This document shows, in pieces, positions 11,536-21,815 of a stretch of 64,000 bases of DNA; within the stretch, counting starts at the first letter, position 1, and each line of letters opens with the position of its first letter. Location: contig NW_004797331.1 in NCBI RefSeq assembly GCF_000002075.1, forward strand, positions 551,073 through 615,072. The letters are read 5' to 3'. The stretch comes from Aplysia californica (taxonomy: Eukaryota; Mollusca; Gastropoda; Aplysiida; Aplysiidae). Under the pieces are notes generated by a model that searched no databases, had not been told where the DNA came from, and saw only the letters and a program-made list of their open reading frames with translations. A program made the position numbers and the translations under genes.

Positions 11536-12759
11536 TGTCTTTGTCAGTTTTTGGGCATATGGAGTTATTGGTATAATCTTAAACATTATTCACTGGCCTT
11601 GCTTTTGAGTTTAAAAACACCCATTTTTCTTGAACAGAAATTGAGATATTTGCGATTGAAGATGGTGAGGTTGCCTGGTTTCAGAGGTAAAATTAGCGAG
11701 AAAATGGCTGCCAAAGTTTGGTGATTTCCATAGTCCTTAGAAACTGAAAATTTACATTTTTTGTACCCCTTAACTCTTTTCCTACCTGGCCAAAATCCAC
11801 CAGTGGCCCGCGGCTTTTCCCTCACCTATTTTTACGCCTCTCCCCACCAAAGGAAAAATGTCAAAACATCCAACTACACACACACACAAACCATTGTATG
11901 GCCCATCAAACTGAATGTTACAAAATAATCTATCAGAATGGTGATACAATATTAAAGTTTTATTTCAATTATATTAGTTTGGGATTTCTAAAAGTGATTA
12001 TAATGCAATATCGAAGGTGTCATATAAAATCAACAATTTTCCAGCTTTGAAAGGTCATATAAAAAAAAAAGGACTACAACAGCATCATTCAAACGTCACA
12101 GGTAGGATGCCTCAAGTAATGCAAAGAAATGCTGACAGATATATGTGTACCTTTATATTATTCTGTCCCCGTGGGTTTATGCACCCCGCATAATTTAGAT
12201 TCAGCAAAATTTGATCATTTTTTGCATAATTTCTGATTATTTTCCTTTTTAATTCTTTGTTAAAATTAACAGAATCGCATAATTTCACATTTTTGAGCTC
12301 ATTTTGCATAATTTCAGAATTTTTCTAGCGTAAAACAACGGGGACAGATTATTATAGAAGTGAAAATATGAGACATACACTGAAGTCAGGGGAGCACTTT
12401 TCTTTTCATTTTTTCGTTTCGAAGGGGACAGAAAAAAGTGCTCAAATCACAGAAAATCGTCTTACAATGCTAATATATTTTCTTTATATCCGCTTACAGG
12501 AAGTCTATTCTATTATTTCGAAAACGTGGATCGGCTGAGAATTTCATGTCTTTTCATTACTGGATTGGAATAGATACCGAGCCACATGAGCAGTATTTTG
12601 CAGTTCTTGGTCCAACGTTTTTCAGTAAAATCCACAAATGTGTTTTTAAATGGACATAAAAGGTGTTGAGTCAAAAAATAAATATTCGATGGCAATTGCA
12701 CAAATGGCAGAAAAATGCTGATTTCTTTGATTCCATTTTGATGATCGCCTAGTTTCACT
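11531..12759. mobile_element. TIR element, family T1 copy 1, carrying an inserted MITE
   Basis: The left end (TTGTCAGTTTTTGGGCATAT) and right end (TTTTGATGATCGCCTAGTTT) match the ends of the copy at 29086-29479, as do internal blocks GAGGTAAAATTAGCGAGAAA and TTTTTCAGTAAAATCCACA. It is about 850 bp longer than copy 2, partly because of the MITE at 12154. Confidence 0.65.
12154..12356. mobile_element. MITE (203 bp) nested in T1 copy 1
   Basis: Inverted ends TATTATTCTGTCCCCGT and ACGGGGACAGATTATTATA, about 29 bp with a few mismatches, enclose a T-rich core with repeated TTTTGCATAATTTC. A TA target is plausible. No coding frame. Confidence 0.7.
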
Positions 12760-12928
12760 ATGATGCATCACATATCATCAGCAGATGTGAACAACAATCT
12801 CCATGCAGTATTTCCAAAGTTATGCAGTTTGTATATATTTATATTTACTTAAGATATTATTTTACCTTTACTAATTGTTATATGTTTATGGTTTTATGGT
12901 AAATAAAGCATTCACATATATGTAGCAT

Positions 12929-12968
12929 GTGTGTGTGTGTGTGTGTGGTGTGTGTGTGCGTGCATGTG
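12929..12968. repeat. (TG)n microsatellite
   Basis: About 40 bases of near-pure TG. It marks the start of a long gene-free stretch to 21815. Confidence 0.9.
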
Positions 12969-13214
12969 TGAGTATATAAATTTGAGAGGGAGAGACTTAT
13001 TTGTTCATATATGTAAAAGAGAGAATAAAAAACAAATATTGTGCATATGACCATGCGTGTCTTTTGCATTTAAGGCAACAAAGAGCCTACAAATAGGCCT
13101 GTTAATTACACTTCAGACATCGGACTATTTTATTCTTGGCGCATTAGTTGCGACCACGGAAACGAATTACAGATTCTAAAAATGTAATTACAGGTGTTTA
13201 CGCCCCCTCGCCTC

Positions 13215-13420
13215 CTGGATACTGATTAGAATAGTTAGATCATTTGGGAGGCGGGATGCTTCGACCATGCCTATCAGGGCCAACCCGGTCTTAGATGAAT
13301 ACGTCCCAGAGGACAGACCAATGGACTCGATAAAGAAACCTCCCTTCTCGAGAATCAAATTCGCATCATCAATCAAGTGCCTAATCGTTACACCACAAAA
13401 TCTGGTATAAATGGAAGGGG
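13215..13420 (-). mobile_element. tRNA-derived SINE, family B copy 3
   Basis: On the - strand the order is GTGTAACGATTAGGCACTTG (box A), GAATTTGATTCTCG (box B), then CTGGGACGTATTCATCTAAG and TTGGCCCTGATAGGCATGGT, matching the family B body. It lies in intergenic sequence. Confidence 0.7.
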
Positions 13421-14204
13421 ACACGTCAACGTGAATAATGCAGGCAGTTGAGCAAAGCGCATTAATTAGGGGGTGGGGGAGGGGAGAGAAGCTAGACAAT
13501 AGACATAAGTAAGTCTATAATGGCAGCCACCAAACTTTATTGACAAAGTCCTGAGTATACTCCAAAAACACATCTTCCAAGTTTTTCCAATTTCTTAAAA
13601 CCCCACATGATGGTATGGACGTGATGTATACTAAGAAGATGAAATAGCCAACATGTATTATTATTATTATTACTAAAACAGGCTTTGCAAAGGCCCTTTA
13701 ATAAATTAATGTTAAACTGTCAGAACACACTAACCGTTGGCAGGCTTGCCAAGTTTGACAGTGAAGTGATCAACAGGTAATATCTACGATTTTAAAATAA
13801 AGCTTTCTAGTTCTTAGAGTAAGAGTTGTATTCCCGGCACATCTTCTGTAAGTTAGGAGCATTTTAATATAATAGGCAGTGCTCACTGAAGTATCGGTTT
13901 GGTTTAGTTTCTGGCGGCTTCAGTGCACACTAGAATACTATTAATAGATCCCTGCCTCAAACTGATCTCCCGACTTGCGGCCTTAAAACAAACACATTTG
14001 TTTTTGAAGGTCACCATTGGTTTTGTTTGGTTTATGTCTTGATGGTAGCTTTTGCCCCTACTCCAAGGAGAAAAATCAGGCTAGTCCCTACAACCAAACA
14101 GAACCGATCCTGACAATGGGCACCACTTACAGTTTCCAAGAAGGCTGAAACACATCACTTGAAAATGTGTGGAACTGTTCCATCATCTCAGGGAAAGAGT
14201 ATAG

Positions 14205-14278
14205 ATGTGTGTGTGTGCACACAGCATGTGTGAGAGAGAGAGAGAGAGGAGAGGGAGAGAGAGGGAGGGAGGGAGGGA
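14205..14278. repeat. (TG)n / (AG)n / (GGGA)n compound simple repeat
   Basis: GTGTGTGTGC, then AGAGAG and GGGAGGGAGGGA. Intergenic bases 13420-14935 hold nothing else that I can support. Confidence 0.85.
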
Positions 14279-14934
14279 GCCAATTAAAAATTTTTAATTA
14301 ATAGTTCCTTGGCATTGTTTTAGCTATACACATCTTGCAACTTTTCTTGCAACTTTTGCTAATTTTTATTGCAACTTTTTGCAACTTTTTCTATTTTCAA
14401 ATGCAACTTTCTCTGAGGACAGTTTAATAACTAGCTGGGTACCCGTTCGAGGAACGAAATCAAAAGAATTGATCGTGAAGTCATTTTTATGCAAGAGAAA
14501 AATTAATGATCAATTGAAAGAGGTATAGATTAATCCTATATTGCACTTTCGTAGCTGAACATTCCAGAATTTCAAAGTTGTGGAATCAGTGCGCACTGCT
14601 AGTGAATGGAAGCCTCACTTGTCTTAGAAGACGGACATTCCCAAGATTAAATCTAAACGAAACTAATGAAAAATTGAAAGTTAAACTAGATCTACAGTGA
14701 CTTCAGACTCCTTGATATTCCTTCGAATGATTCTGAATCACCGTTACTTTTTTTCAAATTCGAAAGTTAAATGGACTTTCACAAATGTAATATATAAAAT
14801 AGATAAACATAGAGCATCATCTTACTAGACACGCGACTTTATATTATATATCATACTTCGGGAAGTACTGTACTGTAACATAGAATGTGCCTCTTGTTAT
14901 TTTACTCCCCCATCAACAGTTAAAACCATTTAGA

Positions 14935-15095
14935 AAGTAGGCAGCTTTGACCCTGCCTATCAAGGCCAACCCGAGCTTAGATGAATACAACATCCCAGCA
15001 GACATATTTGATAAAAATCATTTCCACACAGGAATCAAACTCACATCTTCTGCATGTGATGGCAAGGGGCCTTAGCACTATACCAAAGAAGCCAA
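14935..15095 (-). mobile_element. tRNA-derived SINE, family B copy 4
   Basis: The + strand shows TTTGACCCTGCCTATCAAGG, ACAACATCCCAGCAGACATA and GGAATCAAACTCACATCTTC, the reverse of the family B body and box B. Intergenic sequence from 15095 to 16030 has no gene; its short open frames have no family resemblance or splice context. Confidence 0.7.
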
Positions 15096-16029
15096 TAGGA
15101 TACAGTATAGGAAAGAGTCAGAAACTACAGGTTACTGTAGTACACTAGAAATCGGCACGATGACCGGTGTAGTTTGCTGTAAACAGATTAATTAAGATAA
15201 TAACATAATTACATTCATTTTAAAAGAAAAATAAGTAAAAGGCACATCTGACAACTTAGCATTCACCATCATTATGATCATATCACAGAATGATGTAGAC
15301 AGCTTGCTCATTATGAAAACAGTGACAAAACCCAGTGCAGATGTGGATAAAAATGTATTTATTGTTCTTGACTGTTGGGGTAACACCCTGTGTGAAAATA
15401 CCCAACAGCTGCGTGCTTAAGGCAGGTACAAGACAGCATCAGTCCGTGCAGTGATACAAATATTTATTAAAATAAATAGCCATGTCATGACAAAGTTTGA
15501 GTAGACAGAAGCAGATTGACAAAATAGACTCATTCAATCATAGAAAGGGGACAAAAAAGATGGATAGACAGAAACGACAGAGGAAAAAAAAGTAGGACCA
15601 ACAAAAATCGCCTTCCAACCACTTGCAGTTCCACGAAAAAAAAAAGAGAAAAGAAAGTCATGTAAGGCTCACTGGACAGTGCTAAAAAGTAAAAAGGCTT
15701 CAACCATTAGTTTAGTATAGGCTCAGAGAAACGCGTTCATACAATAATCAAAATTAACGGTCTTTCGTGTTGGGGAAAAGCAAGACAGACAGGAAGTAAC
15801 GAATGAGTGAGGTTTTTTTTAGTAAAGAGAAGCACACTGACACAATAATGATCATTTAAATCTGGGAAAAAGTAAGATAGACAGAAAAAAAAGAGGGAGA
15901 GTAGAGAAGTAAGAAAGAAGCTAATGATATTAGAGGTACTCTCCAACAATCGGCCTGTGCTTACAGCATGAAATAGATGCTTCTACCGACGATGGTGCAT
16001 ATAATTTGTAGAAAGCAATAACAAGATTA

Positions 16030-16092
16030 TTAGTAATAATAACAATAATAATACATTTATTTATATAGTGCATATATCCATGCTCTATGGAC
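16030..16092 (-). mobile_element. 3' end of a CR1/L2-type LINE
   Basis: AATAATAACAATAATAATAC followed by ATTTATATAGTGCATATATC reads on the - strand as a LINE 3' end (cATATATGCACTATATAAAT then an (ATT)n tail). Only the tail is recognisable. Confidence 0.5.
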
Positions 16093-16321
16093 CTTGGGCT
16101 GCCTGCATCTTGAGCTGTTGATAAGGCTCAGCAATAACAGATGATAGAAGGGAAGAGATACAAATGGAAACACAAAGTGTACAGAACAAGTGAGTCAGAA
16201 GATAAAACATACAATGTATGTATTTACATAATAGACATGCTGCAAGAAAAACAAAAGGTGATTCCCATTTGTTTCTAAAGTTAATCAAGGACACATTGAA
16301 ATTGCACCAAGGTGTAGGTTT

Positions 16322-16445
16322 TTAGTTTAGTTTTAGTAGAGGATTTACGGCGCTCCCAACTGCATAAGGTCATATGAGTACCAAGGGTGGATGTCAACAG
16401 AGAAGTCCTTACAGGGAATCAGACTTACTCTGTTCACCTCTCTAG
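16322..16445 (-). mobile_element. 3' tail of an RNase-H LINE or family A SINE relative
   Basis: GGATTTACGGCGCTCCCAAC then TGCATAAGGTCATATGAG is the reverse of the 3' tail shared by the LINE at 40944-41830 and SINE family A. The adjacent GTTCACCTCT resembles the LINE 3' UTR (AGGTGAACA) rather than the SINE body, so a LINE tail is favoured. Confidence 0.6.
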
Positions 16446-16718
16446 CTTCAACAGCACAAAGTCTGCTTCGACTATCAAGGCACCCCGTAAATAGTGGGTC
16501 ACAAGAGTGTGACAAACATACAAAAGAAGTAGAGAAAAAATGACAATAGTAAGGATTAGGAAAGAAAAAGCAGCAGCTCCCTGTTGTAGATCAGGCAGTT
16601 ATGAGCATGACATTGATGAATCAGCCCATTTACAATTCTACTATGCATGAACGAGAAATGTCCCCCCTTTGGGAATGGCCTAAAGACAATTCAGTCAGTG
16701 GCACTGCCCCGGGGGTTT

Positions 16719-16750
16719 GGTGGGGGGGGGGGGGGGAGGGGGGGGGAGGT
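16719..16750. repeat. poly-G tract
   Basis: Runs of 14 and 7 or more G separated by A. The open frame across it (Gly-rich) is an artefact. Bases 16750-17766 contain no recognised gene or repeat. Confidence 0.95.
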
Positions 16751-17766
16751 GTAGGTTTAAAAATGGGTATGAATCATGAACATATGGCGAAAGAAAGTAA
16801 GAATGCATTTATTAACAGGATCTACTAAACATAATTTGCGACAGGGTATACGTCAAGCTATTTCCAATAAATAGATTACTATGTTACGTACAAAGCAAAG
16901 ATTAGTTTGATTATTCATATGTACAGTGCTGCCCTATTAATACTATAAAAATGCTGTTTATTCACCAAAGTATGTACAGGGGCAAAAACATTTTCCTCAA
17001 AAATTGCTTTTACCCAATAAGGCAACAGACATTCCCTAACTTTCACAGACAATTTTTCAGATAACCAATATGTACTGATATTTGCTACATTTTAATGGGA
17101 AAAGCTCAAGCCTTTGAACAGTGCCTTTGGCGACTTCCGCGAAATGGTTGTCATTTGTAAATTGATTTAAATTCAAACATGTCATACAGGCCCGATGGTA
17201 AAAAAAACAACAACCCCAGAATCTCCACATTTTTCTGCACTACTATCAAGTAACAGTCTTGGCTAGTATTGGCAAATGAACAATATCGGTGATAAAAAGG
17301 TGAACCTCCAAAACTGGTGATTATAGATGCCAAATTGAAAAAAAAAGAAAAAAAGAATAGTTGGCAAGGTGCTCTTCAGTAAGAGCCCCTAGGTAGTAGA
17401 TTATTCGAAATAGGTTGTGAACAGAATTACATCCGCATAGTAATTCATATAATTATGTTCACAGAGTATATTTTAATGATAAAGAAAAGCAAGACAAAAT
17501 GACAGACAGAAATAGACAGAGACCAGAAAAAGGACATCCCATTAAGAGATTAATTTTAATAGGTGTGTAAGACTAAATGCAATTCTTCAAACCAGAGAGA
17601 CACATAAAATATCATAAGAGTACAACACACCCAAACTGTTTACACATATGGCACAGAAGTCAGATGTGTTACATCAAGCATCAAGTAATATCATCTTATG
17701 TCAAAATGGCAAGGCAAACTAACTTCAACATTCTAAAGGGGTATAGTTATGAAGGAACTTTCACTT

Positions 17767-18312
17767 TTAGGGAACATATTGTTTGTTTTGTTTAGTATAG
17801 GGTTTTATGGCGCTCGCAACTGCATAAGGTCATATGAGCGCGCGGGACACATCTAATACTTTTTCGGTGGTAGGAAATTTTGAATTTTGCCCAGGTGACG
17901 GCCGAAGCCTACTCTTATCGATTTTAGACCACCAAGGGATCTTTAACATGCGCAACTTGCACACGGGCCCTCCGAGATTTTTCGCCCTTGTCCGAGAAGG
18001 CTAGGTGTAGATCTTTCCTACCAGAAGATCAGGGGTGTGGCAGAAAGACAGCAGTTAGGAGGAGCCAAGAAGTAGCAGTAGAAAGGCTGCAGAAAGAGTC
18101 AGGAGCCCAGAGGAGGGGGCAAAGGAGGTGAGGGGGTGGGGGCAGAAAGTGGAAATGAAAGCAGACAACAGAACATTGTTAGAGATCAGGAAAGGATGTG
18201 AAAGGAGACAATTTTAGAGAAGAAAATTTTTTGGTCGCTACCCGGAATCGAACCCGGGACCTTTGAATGAGAGGCCAACCTCTAGGCCACGAGAGCCCCC
18301 TTAGGGAACATA
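17767..18312 (-). mobile_element. tRNA-derived SINE, family A copy 1, with perfect target duplication
   Basis: The duplication TTAGGGAACATA occurs at 17767-17778 and 18301-18312. Read on the - strand, the element begins with a tRNA-like head (box A GTGGCCTAGAGGTTGGC, box B GGTTCGATTCC), runs through a body containing CACCCCCTCACCTCCTTTGC, and ends GCGCTCATATGACCTTATGC followed by AGTTGCGAGCGCCATAAAAC and an A-rich tail. The last ~45 bases match a LINE 3' end (see 40944-41830). It is not a functional tRNA gene because the head continues into SINE body. Confidence 0.93.
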
Positions 18313-18339
18313 GCATTGCATAAGCATACACAACATGCA

Positions 18340-18393
18340 TATCATACACACACACAACATGCATATCATACAAACACACACACACACACAGAT
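18340..18393. repeat. (AC)n with ACACAACATGCATATCATAC duplication
   Basis: Two copies of an approximately 24-bp unit and an (AC)n run. No gene from 18313 to 19850. Confidence 0.8.
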
Positions 18394-19090
18394 ATAGAAA
18401 CATATATAATACATATAGGTACACTCCCCCCTTGTGCTGCCATAACATAAAATTAAAAAGATAAAAATATATAATGCACTATAGATTACTTATTGAGGAA
18501 CTTGTGAGCTTAAAAAATTGTAAGGAATGACATTTCAAAGGAATTTGAGGACAATGACTGGTAAAATGTGGCCAGCGCACAATAAAACAAATCTAATTTG
18601 CACTAATAAAAGTCAGCCGTGAGCAGGGACTGGAATGAAAAACCCCCACCAAAATTTAAAAAATAAAACAAAAAACTTATTCCATGCTTTACAAAAATAT
18701 AAAAACATGCAGCTTATTCTTATTCACAAACAAAAAAGCCTTATTGAGCCACTCTCAAACAGTGAGAATGTAACTGGAATGACAAATTTCTTCTATTAAG
18801 ATGAACAAAATAAATGGAAACTTAATATGAAAATAAAGCATTTCAATTAAGAAATGAAATGCTTTTTCGATTGAAAGACCAACCCTTGAGACATACAACA
18901 TCTGAATCTAAATAAAAATTTTTTTTTAAAGACCCATTTAATGACATCATTTCTAAGTCAGTAGATTCATGTTCAGTACATTGTTATGTAAAGACTATGG
19001 ATCCATTTACATATTTTGTGAATTGCATTGTGTATATTATTTTATTATATATGTGCTCATTTCGTGACGATGTGTAAGCGTGCACGTGTG

Positions 19091-19190
19091 ATAAGCAAGT
19101 AGATGTGTATGTGTGTGTGTGTGTGTTTGTGCGTGCGTGTGTGTATGTGTGTGTGTATGAGTATGTGTGTGTATGAGTATGTGTGTGCGT
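19091..19190. repeat. (TG)n microsatellite
   Basis: About 100 bases of TG/TATG repeat; the His/Thr open frame over it on the - strand is not a gene. Confidence 0.9.
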
Positions 19191-19221
19191 CACGAGCGTG
19201 AATATTGTTCGTACATGCCTT

Positions 19222-19303
19222 TATGTAAAGCGCCTAGAGCTGTGTTTACACGGGAGTGGGCGCTATAGAAATGATCTTCATTATTATTATTATTATTATT
19301 ATA
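19222..19303 (+). mobile_element. CR1/L2-type LINE or SINE 3' end with (ATT)n tail
   Basis: TGTAAAGCGCCTAGAGCTGT, GGGCGCTATAGAAATG and then (ATT)8. This is a widespread 3' end type of metazoan LINEs of the CR1/L2 group. Nothing upstream is recognisable, so the copy is a stub. Confidence 0.65.
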
Positions 19304-19855
19304 GTTCAAAACTTTGCTATGTAAATTTTAATGATTTTCTTTTAAAATGTGTTTGTTTTCGTCTGATTATAAACAGGGTGTCTTTTACAATCATTAAGTT
19401 TAGTCATCAATACCAAGACACTCACAGGGCACGTAATTAAATTAAAAGACCAAAAAGTGTCAGTGGCAACAAGAAAACTTTCCAGTTGGAATTTTGAAAC
19501 GTGTCCCCTTTTTAAACCCAGGGGCTATTGTATGAACAAGGATACCACCTTATGCTATCCTGGGAGGCAGATTTGGATGAGAGATCAGAATAATCCTCAA
19601 GTTGAACACTAGAAAGAAAAACTTTCACTGTTTCAATGCGACTGTATCGGTACTTTAACATGAATAATGTTTGCTAGCACTGCCAAGAAAAAAAAATGAA
19701 GGAAAATGCATTCTTGTAATCTGTATGCCATACCGTTACACAAGCATGACAGTTGCACACATGGGAATTATTGTGATGTTTTAAAAATAACTCAACTTTC
19801 CTGAACAAGTGTCGATCTTCTAGATTGCAAACTAAGAAGAAAAAAAAAGACCTGT

Positions 19856-20901
19856 GCAAGTCGCCCGATCTGGGGTGGCTAGCGTTTTGCTACTCGACCG
19901 ATTTCGGTCGATTAGCCTGACGCTACTGGCCCATGGGGATATCTGCGACCTCAGGTGGCTAGCATTTTTCTGCCCACCCGGAGCGGGTCACCTAGATCTA
20001 GTCTTAGTCTTAGGCAGCGTAAACACGGCCACATGAAGCTATTGAGACCACCCAGCACACTTCTGTGATTGGCCCAAAACAGATCATAGAATATGTTTTT
20101 CCGACATCTAATTTTGTCGTCTTCCGAGGTTTCCCTCACGAGTTGACTAGATCCCCTAGATCTATCACTCTTTATTATTTAATTATTATCATCCATCAAA
20201 ATGCCGGTGACAAAGTTACTAACAATAGAAATGCAACGTCGTGATGTTATCAAAGATTGTCTAACTACTACTAAGATGTATCAATTGCCCTATCTCGCGT
20301 CCGAACGACACGTGGATGCTAGATCTACCTCGTTTTAGCGCGTGACGGCCCATGATGAGTGTAAACAAACGTTCCAGCGCTGAGGTGAAAGCAAAAAATT
20401 TTGTCTGCGGGCAGATAGAGAAAGAGAGGGGGGAGAGAAAGAAAGAGAGAGAGTGAGAAAAAGAAAGCGAGAAAGAGAGAAGGGGGGGGAAAGGAAGACC
20501 TAGGGAAACGAGAGAAGGGGGGGGGTGTTTGTTATTAGAATTACTGATCCCTGTTGTTTACAAATGCGTTCATGTGAAAAGTGGCAAAATTTAGAAATTG
20601 TTTCTTAGTTCTCTAAAACTTTGGAAAGTCTTTGCGACATATAATTCAGCTGCCATGTTTTACCGATCCGACTCTTGACTTGGAGGACAAGCAGTGACTG
20701 TGAATCTTGTGCGATTGATCACGCGATTTAACGGAACATACGCAGAAATCCGCACGAGCCAGAAGCCGCAGGCTTGCCTAATCAACCGAATTCATTCGCC
20801 CGGAACAGGCGCAGAAATCGCCACGGGCCAGAAGCGTCAGGTTAATCGACCGAATTCATTTGAGTAGCAAAACGTTAGCTACCCCAGATCGGGCCACTTG
20901 C
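19856..20901. mobile_element. TIR element (1.05 kb) with ~40-bp terminal inverted repeats
   Basis: The left end GCAAGTCGCCCGATCTGGGG and right end CCCCAGATCGGGCCACTTGC are inverted copies, and the match continues inward (GTTTTGCTACTC) for about 40 bases with three mismatches. Near the right end a block (CAGAAATC.CACG.GCCAGAAG ... ACCGAATTCATT) occurs twice in tandem. The core is AG-rich at 20409-20525. No transposase frame. Superfamily not assigned. Confidence 0.8.
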
Positions 20902-21815
20902 CACTCCGAAAAAAAAATCATCATCTATAGATTTATCTGTGAATGCTTTCTGGTCCACCTTTTAAGAATGGCTGATAAATATATACATGTTCAAGGGAAT
21001 ACTTTATAGTATCACAAAAACAATCTAAATATACTAATCCCAAACAAGCTTTTGCTGATTAAAATACGATTACAAAACCTTTAGAACTAATCTACTTATA
21101 CATTTCCCATTAAAAACTTCCATGGATTTCACACAGGGATGCTATGTCGAACCACCATGGGTCATTTATAACCGTCATTGTGAATAGCAGAAATTTGGAC
21201 AATTAAGACATTAAAGCATTTATATAAATATGTGCTACTTGGTCTGACAAAATGGCTAAAACTATAACCCAAATACTGAAAATTGATTTAAACAATTAAA
21301 AAAAAGCTTGAAATATATGAAAAGATAAATAGTCTAAGTAATAACAAAAGAAATAATAAGGCCTGAGGTAGGGTGAATTTACATAGCTGGCATTTTATAA
21401 AACTCAATGATTTTCCGTGGGCAGGACAGAGTTAAATTCAAATAGAATGTGAAGCAGCCAAGCCTTAGAAAGAGCATTTCCTGCCATGTCTGAATTTCCA
21501 GTTGAACCAGTTCAAAACAACAGCAAAATTGGTTCTTAGTATCTTACTGAGAACTAATCCTCAAGGCATATTTCATCATGAAAACAAAATAAAAGAGTAA
21601 ATTTTAAATGTGCAACTTCACAAACAAAATACTATGACACACTAGCGTGCTCAAAATTATTTGAATGCCACTTAAAAAACGGAATCACTGTACTCATGTG
21701 AGCTACAAGAAACAATAAATAGACCTCAGAGAGTTCGGTAAAAGATGCTAAAATGAAAAAATTTTAAAAGTAAAAAACAAGAACTAAACATCCTTATTCT
21801 TGGGGAAATCTTCAT
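20902..21815. other. A/T-rich sequence downstream of the - strand gene, likely its 3' UTR in part
   Basis: No repeat or gene recognised. Its position directly after the stop codon at 21816 makes 3' UTR likely, but I could not place a polyadenylation signal with confidence. Confidence 0.4.

Noticed and set aside
18235-18300. tRNA-like sequence with good A and B boxes
   Set aside because: It runs straight into SINE A body and is flanked by a target duplication; other copies share the body. It is a SINE head, not a tRNA gene.
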